The notes: generated by a model not told the origin, from the letters alone. Counted from the stretch's first letter, positions 1 to 9,745 are shown. The stretch: 46,143 nucleotides of DNA from Sulfitobacter sp. (GCA_029252045.1 JAQXCD010000057.1:1-46143); one strand, 5' to 3'. Numbers and translations: made by a program.

Positions 1-116
1 CGGCAGGCTCAAAGACTGGAGACGTGTCTCAACCCGCTACGATCGCTGCCCTAAAGTGTTCCTGTCAGCAATCGCTCTCGCCGCAACCGTCATATTCTGG
101 TTATGAGTCCTGACCC
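1..116 (+). mobile_element. 3' end of an IS5-family insertion sequence (partial)
   Basis: Reading from base 2, an open frame runs to TGA at 104-106. It translates to a tail containing GRLKDWRRVSTRYDR and FLSAIALAATVIFWL. That is the characteristic C-terminus of IS5-family (IS427-like) DDE transposases, with the Arg-rich RxxTRYD motif followed by a hydrophobic end. The element begins before the window, so only about 34 codons and the terminal repeat are present. The terminal repeat probably lies in GAGTCCTGACC (104-114). The following CTAA (115-118) would fit a YTAR-type target duplication, but the other end is not visible, so the exact boundary is a guess. Confidence 0.75.
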
Positions 117-1506
117 TAATGCGTACCGCTGGGAAAACGAGAAATCTGATCCGGATCCTGTCTCCACACTCAACGCGTATCTTGAGGACTACCGGACCGC
201 AAATGCTGGTAAAACCCTTGCGATTGAGCAAACATTTATCGAGCCGGATCTGGATTTTGCTGTCGAGTGCCGCAATACGTTCAACTATTATCACTTCATG
301 ACGGAATCCCTCAGCCAGCTTTGTGTGCTGGACGCTGTGGGATTTCAGGGTGACGTCTATTTTCACTTTCCCAATCAGGAAGAGAAACACCGCAATTTTG
401 CCGATGCTTTTGTTGAGGCTCTTTTTCCGGAATATGCGGCGCGTGTGTTTTTTGAACGGGCGCCGAAAGACTATGATCTGGTTCTGACCTCGTTTGGTAT
501 GCTTGGGGCTGTGGGACAGATGCCACACGCAGACGTGGCGGGCATCGCAGAGATAGCGCCACAGGGGAGCGCGGTTGGAAGTGTCGAATTCCAACCGCTT
601 CTGGCCATGAATTCGGTCAGTACTGCGATACTCTCCTTGCGAGCTCGCGCGCTTGCTGCTGTAGCGAAATACGATTTCAGCTACTTGCCGAAGCGGTTTT
701 TTGTGGGCCGAGGTGACGCGCAAAGCCGTAGTCGCCCTTTGGGTGGTGAAGACCTGCTGCTGGAGCAGCTTGAGCGGTTCGGATTTCAGTATGTCGTCTT
801 TGAAGAGTTGCAACCGCTAGAACAGATCGCGCTGATGGCGCAGGCGGAGGTGATGATTTCGCACCACGGGGCAGGCTTTACGAACATGATGTTTGCCGCA
901 TCCGATGCCTATGTGATCGAAATGGGAATGTTGCAAACGGCACAGCACAGATGGGCGGACTTCTGGCCGTTGGCGCATGCTGCGCAGTGCAGGTACATCA
1001 GCTTCTTTGCGGATTTTAACAGCGAAGACCCCTTAACAGAGCCGCATTTTGGCACGGATGGAATTGTTCCTACGGCGGTATCCCCCGCCGCCGTTTCGCA
1101 GATTGCCGCGTTTATTCTGACCGTTCTTGGTCATACCCCGAAGATAACAAATGCGGCGACCTTGGAGACACTGGGCCGCCGTGTTCTGCGGGCGGGTTCG
1201 CCTGCGCGTGCGGTTGAACTGCTGGAGAAACACAGCGTGGCGGTCGAAAAGAATGTGACGTTGTGTTTGTTGCGTGCGGATTGCCACAAAGCGTTGGATG
1301 AACCGAAATCGGAATTGGTTGCGCTGGAGCAGGCCTATGAAGCTGATCCTGCGCGGTGGCAAACATTGGTGCGTATTATTTGGTGTGCCAACCGTTGCGA
1401 ACGCCCCTCAGTCATTCGTTGGGCGCTAAGTCACTTGGCCGCTGATTTTCCAGACCGTCACGACGCGTTTGTGTCCAATCATGAATGGGTTCGCTTCGTC
1501 GCATGA
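103..1506 (+). CDS. Glycosyltransferase family 61 (DUF563) protein, 5'-truncated by an IS
   Basis: A cytoplasmic glycosyltransferase probably acting in capsule, LPS or exopolysaccharide synthesis. The family core is visible in NYYHFMTE (about residues 61-68) and SHHGAGFTNMMF (from about residue 253), the equivalents of the NxxHWxxE and H-G-A-x-L/F-x-N motifs of GT61 enzymes. A C-terminal stretch from about residue 350 looks like helical TPR-type repeats. The ATG used here at 103 overlaps the stop of the upstream IS5 transposase, and the first codons are IS terminal sequence, so the native N-terminus is missing. Only about 60 residues precede the first motif, shorter than I would expect for the family. 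The product may be non-functional or expressed from the IS. The acceptor and donor sugars cannot be told from sequence. Confidence 0.8.
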   Translation: MSPDPNAYRWENEKSDPDPVSTLNAYLEDYRTANAGKTLAIEQTFIEPDLDFAVECRNTFNYYHFMTESLSQLCVLDAVGFQGDVYFHFPNQEEKHRNFADAFVEALFPEYAARVFFERAPKDYDLVLTSFGMLGAVGQMPHADVAGIAEIAPQGSAVGSVEFQPLLAMNSVSTAILSLRARALAAVAKYDFSYLPKRFFVGRGDAQSRSRPLGGEDLLLEQLERFGFQYVVFEELQPLEQIALMAQAEVMISHHGAGFTNMMFAASDAYVIEMGMLQTAQHRWADFWPLAHAAQCRYISFFADFNSEDPLTEPHFGTDGIVPTAVSPAAVSQIAAFILTVLGHTPKITNAATLETLGRRVLRAGSPARAVELLEKHSVAVEKNVTLCLLRADCHKALDEPKSELVALEQAYEADPARWQTLVRIIWCANRCERPSVIRWALSHLAADFPDRHDAFVSNHEWVRFVA

Positions 1507-1596
1507 TTGTGTGGCGCCGCTTGGCCCGCTATTAGGGTTGAGATGAGATTGCTGTCCCGCTGCTGCGGGCGAAATAATAGTGAAGGTGCCCAGCCC

Positions 1597-3855
1597 GTGA
1601 CCAAAAATAGAGTAACAGCCGAAGAGGCGCTTGCCTTCCATCTTGAGCCGACGCCCGGCAAGTTCGAGATTACCGCAACCGTACCGATGACGACGCAGCG
1701 GGATTTGTCGCTGGCCTATTCGCCAGGTGTCGCTGTCCCGTGCGAGGCCATCGCGGCAAACCCGCAGTTGGCCTATGACTATACCAACAAAGGTAATCTG
1801 GTTGCAGTAATCTCGAACGGGACTGCGGTTTTGGGTCTTGGCAATCTGGGGGCGTTGGCGTCCAAGCCGGTGATGGAGGGCAAGGCGGTCTTGTTCAAAC
1901 GGTTTGCCGACGTGAACAGCATCGATATCGAACTGGACACAGAAGACACCGAGGCCTTTATCAATGCGGTCAAGCTGATGGGCCCCACCTTTGGCGGGAT
2001 CAACCTTGAGGATATCAAAGCGCCCGAGTGTTTCATCATCGAGCAGCGTTTGAAGGAAGAAATGGATATTCCGGTCTTCCATGATGACCAACACGGTACA
2101 GCGGTTATTTGTGCAGCGGGCCTGCTGAACGCGCTCAAGATTTCCGGCAAGAAAATCGAAGACGTGCGGATTGTTTTGAACGGTGCGGGCGCTGCGGGAA
2201 TTGCATGCCTTGAGCTGCTCAAGGCGATGGGGGCAAAGCACAACAATTGCATTATGTGTGACACCAAAGGCGTGATTTATCAGGGCCGGACCGAAGGTAT
2301 GAACCAATGGAAGTCGGCGCATGCTGCAACCACAGATGCACGCACATTGGCGGATGCCATGAAGGGCGCGGATGTATTCCTCGGGGTGTCAGCCAAGGGT
2401 GCTGTCACCGCAGAAATGGTTGCGAGCATGGCGCCTGATCCGGTGATCTTTGCTATGGCAAACCCTGATCCTGAAATCACACCCGAAGAGGCGCATGCCG
2501 TGCGCGAAGACGCGATTGTGGCAACAGGGCGTTCGGACTATCCGAATCAGGTGAACAACGTTTTGGGCTTTCCCTATTTGTTCCGTGGCGCGCTGGATAT
2601 CAACGCGCGCGCGATCAATGACGAGATGAAGATTGCCTGTGCCCACGCGCTTGCTAACCTTGCCCGTGAGGATGTGCCGGACGAAGTGGCGCTTGTTTAC
2701 GGCAAAAACCTGACCTTCGGGCGGGATTATATCATTCCAACGCCGTTTGATCCGCGGTTGATTCACACCATTCCGCCTGCGGTGGCAAAGGCAGGGATGG
2801 AAACGGGTGCTGCGCGGCGCCCGATCATCGACATGGAGGCTTATGAGCAGAGCCTCAAGTCGCGCCTCGATCCGACTGCCAATATCATGCGCGGTATTAA
2901 TGCCCGTGCGCGTGCCAATCAGGCGCGGATGATCTTTGCCGAAGGCGATGATCCCAAGGTATTGCGCGCTGCCGTCATGTACCAGCGTCAGGGTTTCGGC
3001 AAAGCATTGGTTGTAGGCCGTCCGGATGATGTGAAGGCCAAGTTGATTGCGGCGGGTCTTGAGGATGCCTCGGACGAGTTGGAAGTCGTTAACGCCGCCA
3101 ACACGCCAAATTTGGAGACCTATAAGGCGTTCCTGTACGACCGTTTGCAGCGGCGTGGTTTTGACAGCAAAGACATTCACCGTCTTGCTGCCCGCGACCG
3201 CCATGTATTTGGTGCTTTGATGCTTGCGCACGGGCATGGTGACGGGTTGGTCACAGGAGCCACGCGTAAATCTGCCCATGTTCTTGACCAGATTAACCAC
3301 GTTTTCGATGCCAATGCGAAGGGCGGGGCAGCTGGCATCACTGCGGTGCTGCATAAGGGCAAGATCGTTCTGATTGGGGATACGTTGGTGCATGAATGGC
3401 CGGATGCAGCAGATCTGGCGAATATCGCTGAAAGCGGTGCGCGTGTGGCGAGGCACTTGGGGCTGGAGCCGCGTGTGGCTTTTGTCAGCTTTTCGACCTT
3501 TGGCTATCCGGTGTCTGAACGTGCAGAAAAGATGCATCTTGCCCCCAACGTGCTGGACGAGCGCGGCGTTGATTTTGAATACGAAGGTGAGATGACAGTT
3601 GATGTGGCGCTGAATGTAGCCATCCAGAAGACCTATCCGTTCTCGCGTTTGACTGGGCCTGCCAATATTCTGGTGGTTCCTGCGCGCCACTCGGCCAGTA
3701 TCTCGGTCAAATTGATGCAGGAGATGGCGGATGCAACTGTGATTGGTCCGATCCTGACAGGGCTGGACCAATCTATCCAGATTGCTTCTTCGACTTCTAC
3801 CACCAATGACATCCTGAACATGGCAATCCTTGCGGCCTGCAAGGTGGGCGGCTGA
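1597..3855 (+). CDS. maeB: NADP-dependent malic enzyme with phosphotransacetylase-like domain
   Basis: Oxidatively decarboxylates malate to pyruvate, supplying NADPH and linking the TCA cycle to gluconeogenic precursors. The 752-aa length matches MaeB. An N-terminal malic-enzyme domain (about 1-420) contains SLAYSPGVAVPC, VFHDDQHGTA and the nucleotide-binding turn NGAGAAGIA. The C-terminal half (about 430-750) resembles phosphate acetyltransferase, with FAEGDDPKVLRAA near its start; in MaeB this domain is regulatory, not catalytic. The frame is open upstream to a TTG at 1507, but GTG at 1597 gives the family N-terminus (TKNRVTAEEAL) and is preceded by AAGG, so I chose it. It stands 90 nt after the glycosyltransferase. 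A sugar kinase starts one base after its stop, probably co-transcribed. Confidence 0.95.
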   Translation: MTKNRVTAEEALAFHLEPTPGKFEITATVPMTTQRDLSLAYSPGVAVPCEAIAANPQLAYDYTNKGNLVAVISNGTAVLGLGNLGALASKPVMEGKAVLFKRFADVNSIDIELDTEDTEAFINAVKLMGPTFGGINLEDIKAPECFIIEQRLKEEMDIPVFHDDQHGTAVICAAGLLNALKISGKKIEDVRIVLNGAGAAGIACLELLKAMGAKHNNCIMCDTKGVIYQGRTEGMNQWKSAHAATTDARTLADAMKGADVFLGVSAKGAVTAEMVASMAPDPVIFAMANPDPEITPEEAHAVREDAIVATGRSDYPNQVNNVLGFPYLFRGALDINARAINDEMKIACAHALANLAREDVPDEVALVYGKNLTFGRDYIIPTPFDPRLIHTIPPAVAKAGMETGAARRPIIDMEAYEQSLKSRLDPTANIMRGINARARANQARMIFAEGDDPKVLRAAVMYQRQGFGKALVVGRPDDVKAKLIAAGLEDASDELEVVNAANTPNLETYKAFLYDRLQRRGFDSKDIHRLAARDRHVFGALMLAHGHGDGLVTGATRKSAHVLDQINHVFDANAKGGAAGITAVLHKGKIVLIGDTLVHEWPDAADLANIAESGARVARHLGLEPRVAFVSFSTFGYPVSERAEKMHLAPNVLDERGVDFEYEGEMTVDVALNVAIQKTYPFSRLTGPANILVVPARHSASISVKLMQEMADATVIGPILTGLDQSIQIASSTSTTNDILNMAILAACKVGG

Positions 3856-3856
3856 A

Positions 3857-4723
3857 ATGATCTGGAACCTCGGCTCGATCAACATCGACAATTTTTACGA
3901 GGTTCCACATCTGCCCCGTGCGGGCGAAACATTGGCCGCACACAGTTATGGTTTCGGGCTGGGCGGTAAGGGCGCGAATATGTCCGTTGCCGCTGCTCGG
4001 GCGGCTGCGCGCGTGTCTCATATTGGCGCTGTTGGCGAGGATGGTCGCTGGACCCGTGAGCGGCTGATGGAATACGGTGTAGATATTCCTCATGTCGCCA
4101 ATACTCCTGTACCGACGGGCCATGCGAATATTGTCATTGATGCACAGGGCGAAAACAGCATCGTTCTGTTTCAGGGTGCAAACGTTGAATTGACCGAAGC
4201 GATCATCGGCGGAGCCCTGACCGAGGCATCGCCGCGTGATTTTTTACTGATGCAAAATGAGACAAACGGGCAGGATTATGCTGCGACAACGGCGCGCGCC
4301 TTGGGCCTGCGTGTCGCCTATGCCGCCGCACCGTTTGAGGCTGCGGCGATCAATCAACTGTTAGGTAGGATTGATTTGCTGGTCCTAAACGAGGTGGAGG
4401 CAGAGCAACTAGCCGAGGCCACAGGCAAACCTGCGGGCGCGCTGGACATTGCAGATGTGGTGATAACGCTGGGTGCAAAAGGCTGCAAATGGGTCTCTAA
4501 CGCTGGGGAAAAGTGCTTTGACGCCTATCCAGCAGAGGTTGTTGATACCACAGGTGCCGGCGATACGTTTACCGGATATCTGGTGGCCGGTCTGGACCGT
4601 GGCATGGATATGGAAGCGGCGATTGACCTCGCGCTAAAGGCGGCGTCCCTGATGGTGGCGCGGCGCGGCACAGCGGATGTGATCCCGGACCTCAAGGAAA
4701 TCCAGGACCACTTTGGGTCCTAG
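3857..4723 (+). CDS. PfkB-family carbohydrate kinase (ribokinase-like)
   Basis: Phosphorylates a sugar or nucleoside with ATP; the exact substrate is not determined. The 288-aa protein has the ribokinase fold signatures: GGKGANMSVAAARAA near residue 37 (PfkB signature 1) and DTTGAGDTFTGYLVAG near residue 235 (signature 2, with the anion hole and the catalytic Asp in GAGD). The start ATG at 3857 lies one base after the maeB stop, and its N-terminus WNLGSINID is typical of ribokinases. A start at 3830 would overlap maeB and is unlikely. The gene converges on msrA, and the two stop codons share the four bases CTAG at 4720-4723. Similar kinases act on ribose, adenosine or fructose; nothing nearby discriminates. 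Confidence 0.85.
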   Translation: MIWNLGSINIDNFYEVPHLPRAGETLAAHSYGFGLGGKGANMSVAAARAAARVSHIGAVGEDGRWTRERLMEYGVDIPHVANTPVPTGHANIVIDAQGENSIVLFQGANVELTEAIIGGALTEASPRDFLLMQNETNGQDYAATTARALGLRVAYAAAPFEAAAINQLLGRIDLLVLNEVEAEQLAEATGKPAGALDIADVVITLGAKGCKWVSNAGEKCFDAYPAEVVDTTGAGDTFTGYLVAGLDRGMDMEAAIDLALKAASLMVARRGTADVIPDLKEIQDHFGS

Positions 4724-5376
4724 TTGGTGAACGGCGCGGCCGAACCCCACAATTTCTTGACGCGTTGATCACGGCCACAGGCATCACGATATGCCTTATA
4801 GGCGTTGGCCTGACTTTTCGGTCCGAACCGCGTGATCACCAGCTTGCTGCCTTTGGCATAATCCTGATGATAGGCCTCTGCGGGATAAAATTTGGTTTCC
4901 CCCAGCACAGGTGTCACAACCTTTTTGCCCAAGTCTGATTGGGCTTTTGCTTTGGCCTGTTCGGCCACCGCTATTTGGCTGTCGGTTGCAAAAATGGCTG
5001 TGCGGTAGCTATCGCTGCGATCACAAAACTGGCCGTCGGCGTCTGTGGGGTCAACCGAGCGGAAGAACAGGTCCAGCAATGTGTCCGCACTGACCACAGC
5101 AGGGTCGAACGTAATTTGCACCGCCTCATAGTGGCCTGTGCCACCTGATGTGACTTGCTTGTATGTCGGATTTTCCGTTTTACCGCCTGCAAAACCGGAT
5201 ACTGCGCCTTTGACACCTTTCACTTTTTCGAAATCAGCCTCGACGCACCAGAAACATCCGCCCGCAACGGTGAGTGTTTCTGACCCTGCCGCATGTGACG
5301 GGATTGCCTGAACCAACAAGCCGACGGCGATGAGGCCTGCCAGTGTGATTGCCTTGAGATTACTCGGTGTGACCAT
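4720..5376 (-). CDS. msrA: Peptide-methionine (S)-S-oxide reductase MsrA, exported
   Basis: Reduces methionine-S-sulfoxide in oxidised proteins. The catalytic motif GGCFWCVEADFEKVKGV is intact, with the resolving region further on (YHQDYAKGS, and Cys in DACGRDQ). The 218-aa product starts at 5376 behind a good AGGAG site. Its N-terminus is a classic Sec signal (hydrophobic AGLIAVGLLVQAIPSHA), so this copy is probably periplasmic and protects envelope proteins. A further-upstream ATG at 5445 exists, but it would spoil the signal peptide. The gene converges on the sugar kinase and overlaps its stop by 4 nt. No MsrB partner is next to it. Confidence 0.95.
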   Translation of the reverse strand: MVTPSNLKAITLAGLIAVGLLVQAIPSHAAGSETLTVAGGCFWCVEADFEKVKGVKGAVSGFAGGKTENPTYKQVTSGGTGHYEAVQITFDPAVVSADTLLDLFFRSVDPTDADGQFCDRSDSYRTAIFATDSQIAVAEQAKAKAQSDLGKKVVTPVLGETKFYPAEAYHQDYAKGSKLVITRFGPKSQANAYKAYRDACGRDQRVKKLWGSAAPFTN

Positions 5377-5516
5377 GGTGCTCTCCTCTTTTCTGGATTT
5401 TGGCGGGTAAGGATGCGCTGCGCAACGGGTGTATGGAATTCTCACGCGTAGGTGATTTCAGTTTACCAGCCTGTGCGGGCTGCTATCACTTTCGCGAGTA
5501 GAATGAGGATTTGAAA

Positions 5517-6212
5517 ATGCGTATCGCAATGTGGTCCGGCCCCCGCAATCTCAGCACGGCAATGATGTACGCCTTTGGTGCGCGTGATGATTTCGCCGTT
5601 ATGGATGAGCCGTTTTATGCGCCTTATCTGGCCGCGACAGGTTTTGACCATCCGATGTGGGACCAGATCATTGCGGCCCATGAGACCGATCCGGCGGTTG
5701 TCGGGGAAACCTGCATGCAGGAGGGCACGCCCCATATGTATATGAAACATATGCCACATCACATGGTTGCGGGCTTTCCAATGGAGTGGGCTGAGGATTG
5801 CATCAATATTCATCTGATCCGGCATCCCGCGCGTGTGATTGCCAGCTATGCCGCGAAACGCGAAGCGCCAACACTGGAGGATATCGGGTTTGTGCAGCAG
5901 ACGGCCCTGTTTGATAAGCTGGGGGGGATTGTGATCGACAGTACGGACATCCGTGCGCGTCCGGAACAAATGTTGCGGCTGCTCTGCGATGCGATCGGAC
6001 TGCCTTTTGACCCGGCGATGTTGAAGTGGTCCGCAGGTCCGCGCCGCGAAGACGGCGTTTGGGCCAAGCATTGGTATGGTGCAGTTCACCGCAGTACAGG
6101 AATTGATACAGCAGAGGGGCCTTTACCCGAAGTGCCGCAGGAATTGCAGCCCGTATTAGATGCCGCGCTGCCACATTATGTGGGGTTACATCAGCGCCGT
6201 GTTTCCCCGTGA
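5517..6212 (+). CDS. Sulfotransferase-like P-loop protein
   Basis: A 231-aa protein whose N-terminus IAMWSGPRNLSTAMMYAF resembles the 5'-phosphosulfate-binding loop of PAPS-dependent sulfotransferases. HLIRHPARVIASY around residue 103 matches the 3'-phosphate-binding R/S region of the same fold. The likely reaction is transfer of sulfate from PAPS to a small molecule; the acceptor is unknown. The GTPase-like P-loop lysine is not conserved, as expected for this family. ATG at 5517 follows a GAGG ribosome site; the in-frame TTG at 5511 is less likely. The gene is monocistronic and ends at a strong hairpin shared with convergent argG. Proteins of this type are often mis-annotated as aminotransferases or HAD hydrolases. 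Confidence 0.7.
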   Translation: MRIAMWSGPRNLSTAMMYAFGARDDFAVMDEPFYAPYLAATGFDHPMWDQIIAAHETDPAVVGETCMQEGTPHMYMKHMPHHMVAGFPMEWAEDCINIHLIRHPARVIASYAAKREAPTLEDIGFVQQTALFDKLGGIVIDSTDIRARPEQMLRLLCDAIGLPFDPAMLKWSAGPRREDGVWAKHWYGAVHRSTGIDTAEGPLPEVPQELQPVLDAALPHYVGLHQRRVSP

Positions 6213-6307
6213 TTGGAAACTCCAAGCTGATACATATTCACTGTTCTTAAATGGTAACAGTTTACAAGATAAACCGTAAACCGGCTTCCGGTTAGGGTAA
6301 CGAGTGC

Positions 6308-6346
6308 ACGGCCCAGACAGTCAAATGTCTGGGCCGTTTCTTTTTC
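6308..6346 (+). terminator. Rho-independent terminator after the sulfotransferase gene
   Basis: A perfect 12-bp stem (6308-6319 with 6326-6337) with a 6-nt loop is followed by a T-rich tract (TTCTTTTTC). The T tract is on the plus strand, so it terminates the sulfotransferase message; the same hairpin sits directly behind the argG stop. Confidence 0.9.
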
Positions 6347-7566
6347 TAGCCTTTGATGCGCTTGTCGCGCGCTGCCAGCAGCTTCAAACGAAGTGCGTTC
6401 AACTGGATAAAGCCTGCGGCGTCTTTCTGGTCATACGCACCTGCGTCATCCTCAAACGTTACATGCGCTTCGGAGTAGAGGCTGTAATCAGACCAACGGC
6501 CAACAGTGCGGACGTGACCTTTGTACAGCTTCAAACGCACGGTGCCGGTGACATGGGTCTGGCTTGCGTCGATGGCAGCTTGCAACATTGTGCGTTCTGG
6601 CGAGAACCAGAAACCGTTGTAAATCAGCTCGGCGTATTGCGGCATCAGCTGGTCTTTGAGGTGCATGGCACCACGGTCCAGCGTGATCGATTCGATTGCG
6701 CGGTGCGCTTCCAACAGCAGTGTACCGCCGGGTGTCTCGTAGATACCGCGTGATTTCATGCCGACAAAGCGGCCTTCAACCAGATCAAGACGGCCACAGC
6801 CGTGTTTACCGCCCAACTCGTTCAGTTTGGTCAGCAACTCGGCGGGAGACAGCGTCACGCCGTTCACAGATACTGCATCGCCGCGCTCGAATCCGACCTC
6901 GACGTATTCCGGCTCGTTCGGGGCATCTTCGGGGGCAACGGTGCGCTGGTATACATACTCGGGCGCATCAATGGCGGGATCCTCCAGCACTTTACCCTCG
7001 GAGGAAGTGTGCAGCAGGTTTGCATCTACGCTGAACGGTGCTTCGCCGCGTTTGTCTTTGGCGACGGGAATCTGGTTTTTCTCGGCAAATTCCAGCAGTT
7101 TGGTGCGGCTGGACAGATCCCACTCACGCCATGGCGCAATCACCTTGATGTTGGGGTCCAGCGCGTATGCGGCCAGCTCAAACCGGACCTGATCATTACC
7201 TTTGCCTGTGGCGCCGTGGGCCACAGCGTCGGCACCAACTTCATGCGCAATCTCTACCAGACGTTTGGAGATCAGCGGACGGGCGATGGATGTACCCAGC
7301 AGATACAAGCCTTCGTACACCGCGTTGGCGCGGAACATCGGGAAAACGAAGTCGCGCACAAACTCTTCGCGCACGTCTTCGATGAAAATCTGGCTTGCGC
7401 CCATCATCTCGGCTTTGGCGCGGGCTGGTTCTAGTTCTTCGCCCTGACCCAGATCGGCGGTGAAGGTGACAACCTCACAACCATACTCGGTTTGCAGCCA
7501 TTTCAGGATGATCGAGGTATCAAGCCCGCCGGAATAGGCGAGCACTACTTTCTTGGGCGCAGACAT
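6346..7566 (-). CDS. argG: Argininosuccinate synthase
   Basis: Joins citrulline and aspartate with ATP hydrolysis to AMP, the penultimate step of arginine synthesis. The 406-aa length is standard. The PP-loop ATP pyrophosphatase motif [15 protein letters not shown] is at residues 10-24, and a second family signature ([14 protein letters not shown]) is near residue 120. Start ATG at 7566 is preceded by a purine-rich AGGAAGAGATC. The gene stands alone, divergent from ilvA with 130 bp between. argJ of the same pathway is at 35151-36377, so the arginine genes are dispersed. Confidence 0.98.
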   Translation of the reverse strand: MSAPKKVVLAYSGGLDTSIILKWLQTEYGCEVVTFTADLGQGEELEPARAKAEMMGASQIFIEDVREEFVRDFVFPMFRANAVYEGLYLLGTSIARPLISKRLVEIAHEVGADAVAHGATGKGNDQVRFELAAYALDPNIKVIAPWREWDLSSRTKLLEFAEKNQIPVAKDKRGEAPFSVDANLLHTSSEGKVLEDPAIDAPEYVYQRTVAPEDAPNEPEYVEVGFERGDAVSVNGVTLSPAELLTKLNELGGKHGCGRLDLVEGRFVGMKSRGIYETPGGTLLLEAHRAIESITLDRGAMHLKDQLMPQYAELIYNGFWFSPERTMLQAAIDASQTHVTGTVRLKLYKGHVRTVGRWSDYSLYSEAHVTFEDDAGAYDQKDAAGFIQLNALRLKLLAARDKRIKG

Positions 7567-7696
7567 GATCTCTTCCTTTGTCGAGTTTCCGCGTTGGCGT
7601 AGCGCTTTTCACGGCGCGCGGCAAGGTAGATGGGTTTATTGACGGCCCAGCGATACAGACCTATCGAAGACTACCGCAATAAAAGGGCTGCTACTG

Positions 7697-8929
7697 ATGA
7701 GCGATGATTTCCAGATGGGTGCAATTGCCGCCACTCGTGCGATGCGCACGGTGTTTCCGGCCACTCCCTTGATGCGCAATGATCACCTCTCCGAGCGGTA
7801 CGGCGCAGAGATATACCTCAAGCGTGAAGATCTGAGCCCGGTGCGGTCCTACAAATTGCGCGGCGCGTTTAATGCGATGCGCAAGCTGATCCACGAACAT
7901 CAGGTGTTTGTCTGCGCTTCTGCGGGCAACCATGCGCAAGGTGTGGCGTTTATGTGCAGCCATTTCGGCGTGCGGGGCGTGATTTATATGCCTGTGACGA
8001 CACCCCAGCAGAAAATCCAGAAAACCAAGATGTTTGGTGGGGCCAACATCGAAGTGCGTTTGGTGGGTGACTATTTCGACAATACACTGGGTGCCGCACA
8101 GAAATTTTGCGCCGAGGAGGGTGCCTATTTCCTCTCGCCCTTCGATGATGACAATGTGATCGAAGGGCAGGCCTCGGTTGCGGTAGAGATCGAGGACCAG
8201 TTGGGTCGCGTACCGGACCACATTATTCTGCCTGTCGGTGGTGGTGGCCTGTCTGCGGGAACCCGCGCGTTTTTTGGCGATCGTTGTGCGTATACATACG
8301 TCGAGCCGAAAGGCGCGCCGAGCCTTGGGCGCGCGCTGGAGGAAGGCGGGCCGATTGATGTGTCACCCATCAACAGCTTTGTGGATGGTGCTGCGGTGGC
8401 CAAGATCGGTGTGCGGAACTTCGAACTGCTCAAGGGGGTCAACCGCTCTGACGTGGTGCATCTGTCCGAGGACCGGATTTGTGTCAGCATTATTGAAATG
8501 CTCAACGTTGAAGGAATAGTGCTGGAGCCTGCCGGTGCGCTGAGCATTGAGGCGCTGGGCGAAGTGGCCGATCAGATCAAAGGTAAAACCGTCGTTTGCG
8601 TTACTTCTGGCGGAAACTTTGATTTTGAGCGTTTGCCCGAAGTGAAAGAGCGCGCGCAGCGGTACTCCGGCCTCAAGAAGTATTTTATCCTGCGCATGCC
8701 CCAGCGGCCCGGTGCGTTGAAGGAGTTCCTGAACATCCTTGGTCCTGATGATGACATTTGCCGGTTTGAGTACCTCAAAAAATCTGCACGCAACTTCGGC
8801 TCGGTCCTGATTGGCATTGAAACGCCAAGCCCTGATGCCTTCCCGCGGTTCCTTGCCCTGCTGGATGACGCAGGGTTTACCTATACAGATATCACCAATG
8901 ATGAGACGCTTGCCCAATTCGTACTCTAG
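7697..8929 (+). CDS. ilvA: Threonine ammonia-lyase (threonine dehydratase)
   Basis: A PLP enzyme that deaminates threonine to 2-oxobutanoate, the entry to isoleucine synthesis. The PLP-lysine motif SYKLRGAFNAM is near residue 50 and the phosphate-binding glycine loop PVGGGGLSAG near residue 180. The 410-aa length and a C-terminal ACT-like domain (from about 325, ILRMPQRPGALKEFLNIL) mark the regulated single-ACT form, which can sense isoleucine. Start ATG 7697 has AAGGG 9 bases upstream. An SDR gene follows after 9 nt and is likely co-transcribed. Confidence 0.93.
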   Translation: MSDDFQMGAIAATRAMRTVFPATPLMRNDHLSERYGAEIYLKREDLSPVRSYKLRGAFNAMRKLIHEHQVFVCASAGNHAQGVAFMCSHFGVRGVIYMPVTTPQQKIQKTKMFGGANIEVRLVGDYFDNTLGAAQKFCAEEGAYFLSPFDDDNVIEGQASVAVEIEDQLGRVPDHIILPVGGGGLSAGTRAFFGDRCAYTYVEPKGAPSLGRALEEGGPIDVSPINSFVDGAAVAKIGVRNFELLKGVNRSDVVHLSEDRICVSIIEMLNVEGIVLEPAGALSIEALGEVADQIKGKTVVCVTSGGNFDFERLPEVKERAQRYSGLKKYFILRMPQRPGALKEFLNILGPDDDICRFEYLKKSARNFGSVLIGIETPSPDAFPRFLALLDDAGFTYTDITNDETLAQFVL

Positions 8930-8938
8930 GGGGGCGTT

Positions 8939-9745
8939 ATGGATATTTCGGGTAAAACTGTTGTTATTACGGGTGGGGCTAGCGGCATTGGCGCTGCGCT
9001 CGCGCGGCAAGCTGCAGATGCCGGCGCGAATGTGTGTATCGCGGATCTGAACGGAGAGGCTGCGCAGGTCGTCGCAGACCAGATTGGTGGCATAGCGGTT
9101 TCTTGTGATGTGACCCAAGAGGCGCAAATTATCGCTGCGATTGCGGCGGCTGAAGCGGCCTTTGGTCCTGTCGATATCTTTGTATCCAACGCTGGTTTGG
9201 GGCGGGGTGATCCGTCGCATGCGGCCTCTGCCCCAGATGCGGACTGGATGCTAAACTGGAACGTGCATGTGATGGCTCATGTCTGGGCTGCACGGGCACT
9301 ATTGCCCGCGATGATCTTGCGCGGATCGGGGCATTTTGTGAATGTCGCCTCTGCGGCAGGTTTGCTGAACCAGATCGGCGATGCGGCATACTCGGCTACC
9401 AAACACGCGGCGGTTAGCTTTGCCGAATCACTTCTAATTACCCACGGCGGTGACGGGATCGGGGTATCTGTTGTGTGTCCGCAATATGTGGCGACCCCGT
9501 TGTTGGGGCTGGGAGACGGCGATGCGCAGGGCAATTTGCTGACCGCGGGTGATGTGGCCAAATCTGTCTGGCAGGGGGTTGCGGATGGTACGTTTGTGAT
9601 TATGCCGCATCCAGATGTTGCCAAGTACAATGCGCTGCGCGGTGCCGATCCGTCGCGTTGGATTAAGGGGATGCAAATGTTGCGCGCAAAAGCGATGGCC
9701 GAGCATGGCGGAATTAGCGTTGCCGAGTTCTACAAGCTGGTCTAA
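8939..9745 (+). CDS. Short-chain dehydrogenase/reductase
   Basis: A classical Rossmann-fold oxidoreductase of 268 aa. The cofactor motif TGGASGIG is at residues 11-18, the structural NAG appears as SNAG near residue 83, the catalytic Ser is in the NVASAAG stretch, and the YSATK catalytic pair is near residue 150. An acidic residue after beta-2 (ADLNG) points to NAD(H) preference. The substrate is unknown; family members act on alcohols, sugars, steroids or acyl chains. It follows ilvA by 9 nt with a GGGGGG-rich ribosome site and probably shares its transcript. Its stop overlaps that of the convergent Hpt gene. Confidence 0.88.
   Translation: MDISGKTVVITGGASGIGAALARQAADAGANVCIADLNGEAAQVVADQIGGIAVSCDVTQEAQIIAAIAAAEAAFGPVDIFVSNAGLGRGDPSHAASAPDADWMLNWNVHVMAHVWAARALLPAMILRGSGHFVNVASAAGLLNQIGDAAYSATKHAAVSFAESLLITHGGDGIGVSVVCPQYVATPLLGLGDGDAQGNLLTAGDVAKSVWQGVADGTFVIMPHPDVAKYNALRGADPSRWIKGMQMLRAKAMAEHGGISVAEFYKLV

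Noticed and set aside
2389..3891. Long minus-strand frame (500 codons) opposite maeB
   Set aside because: Shadow of a strongly conserved gene in GC-rich DNA; Arg/His-rich composition, no motif and no ribosome site.
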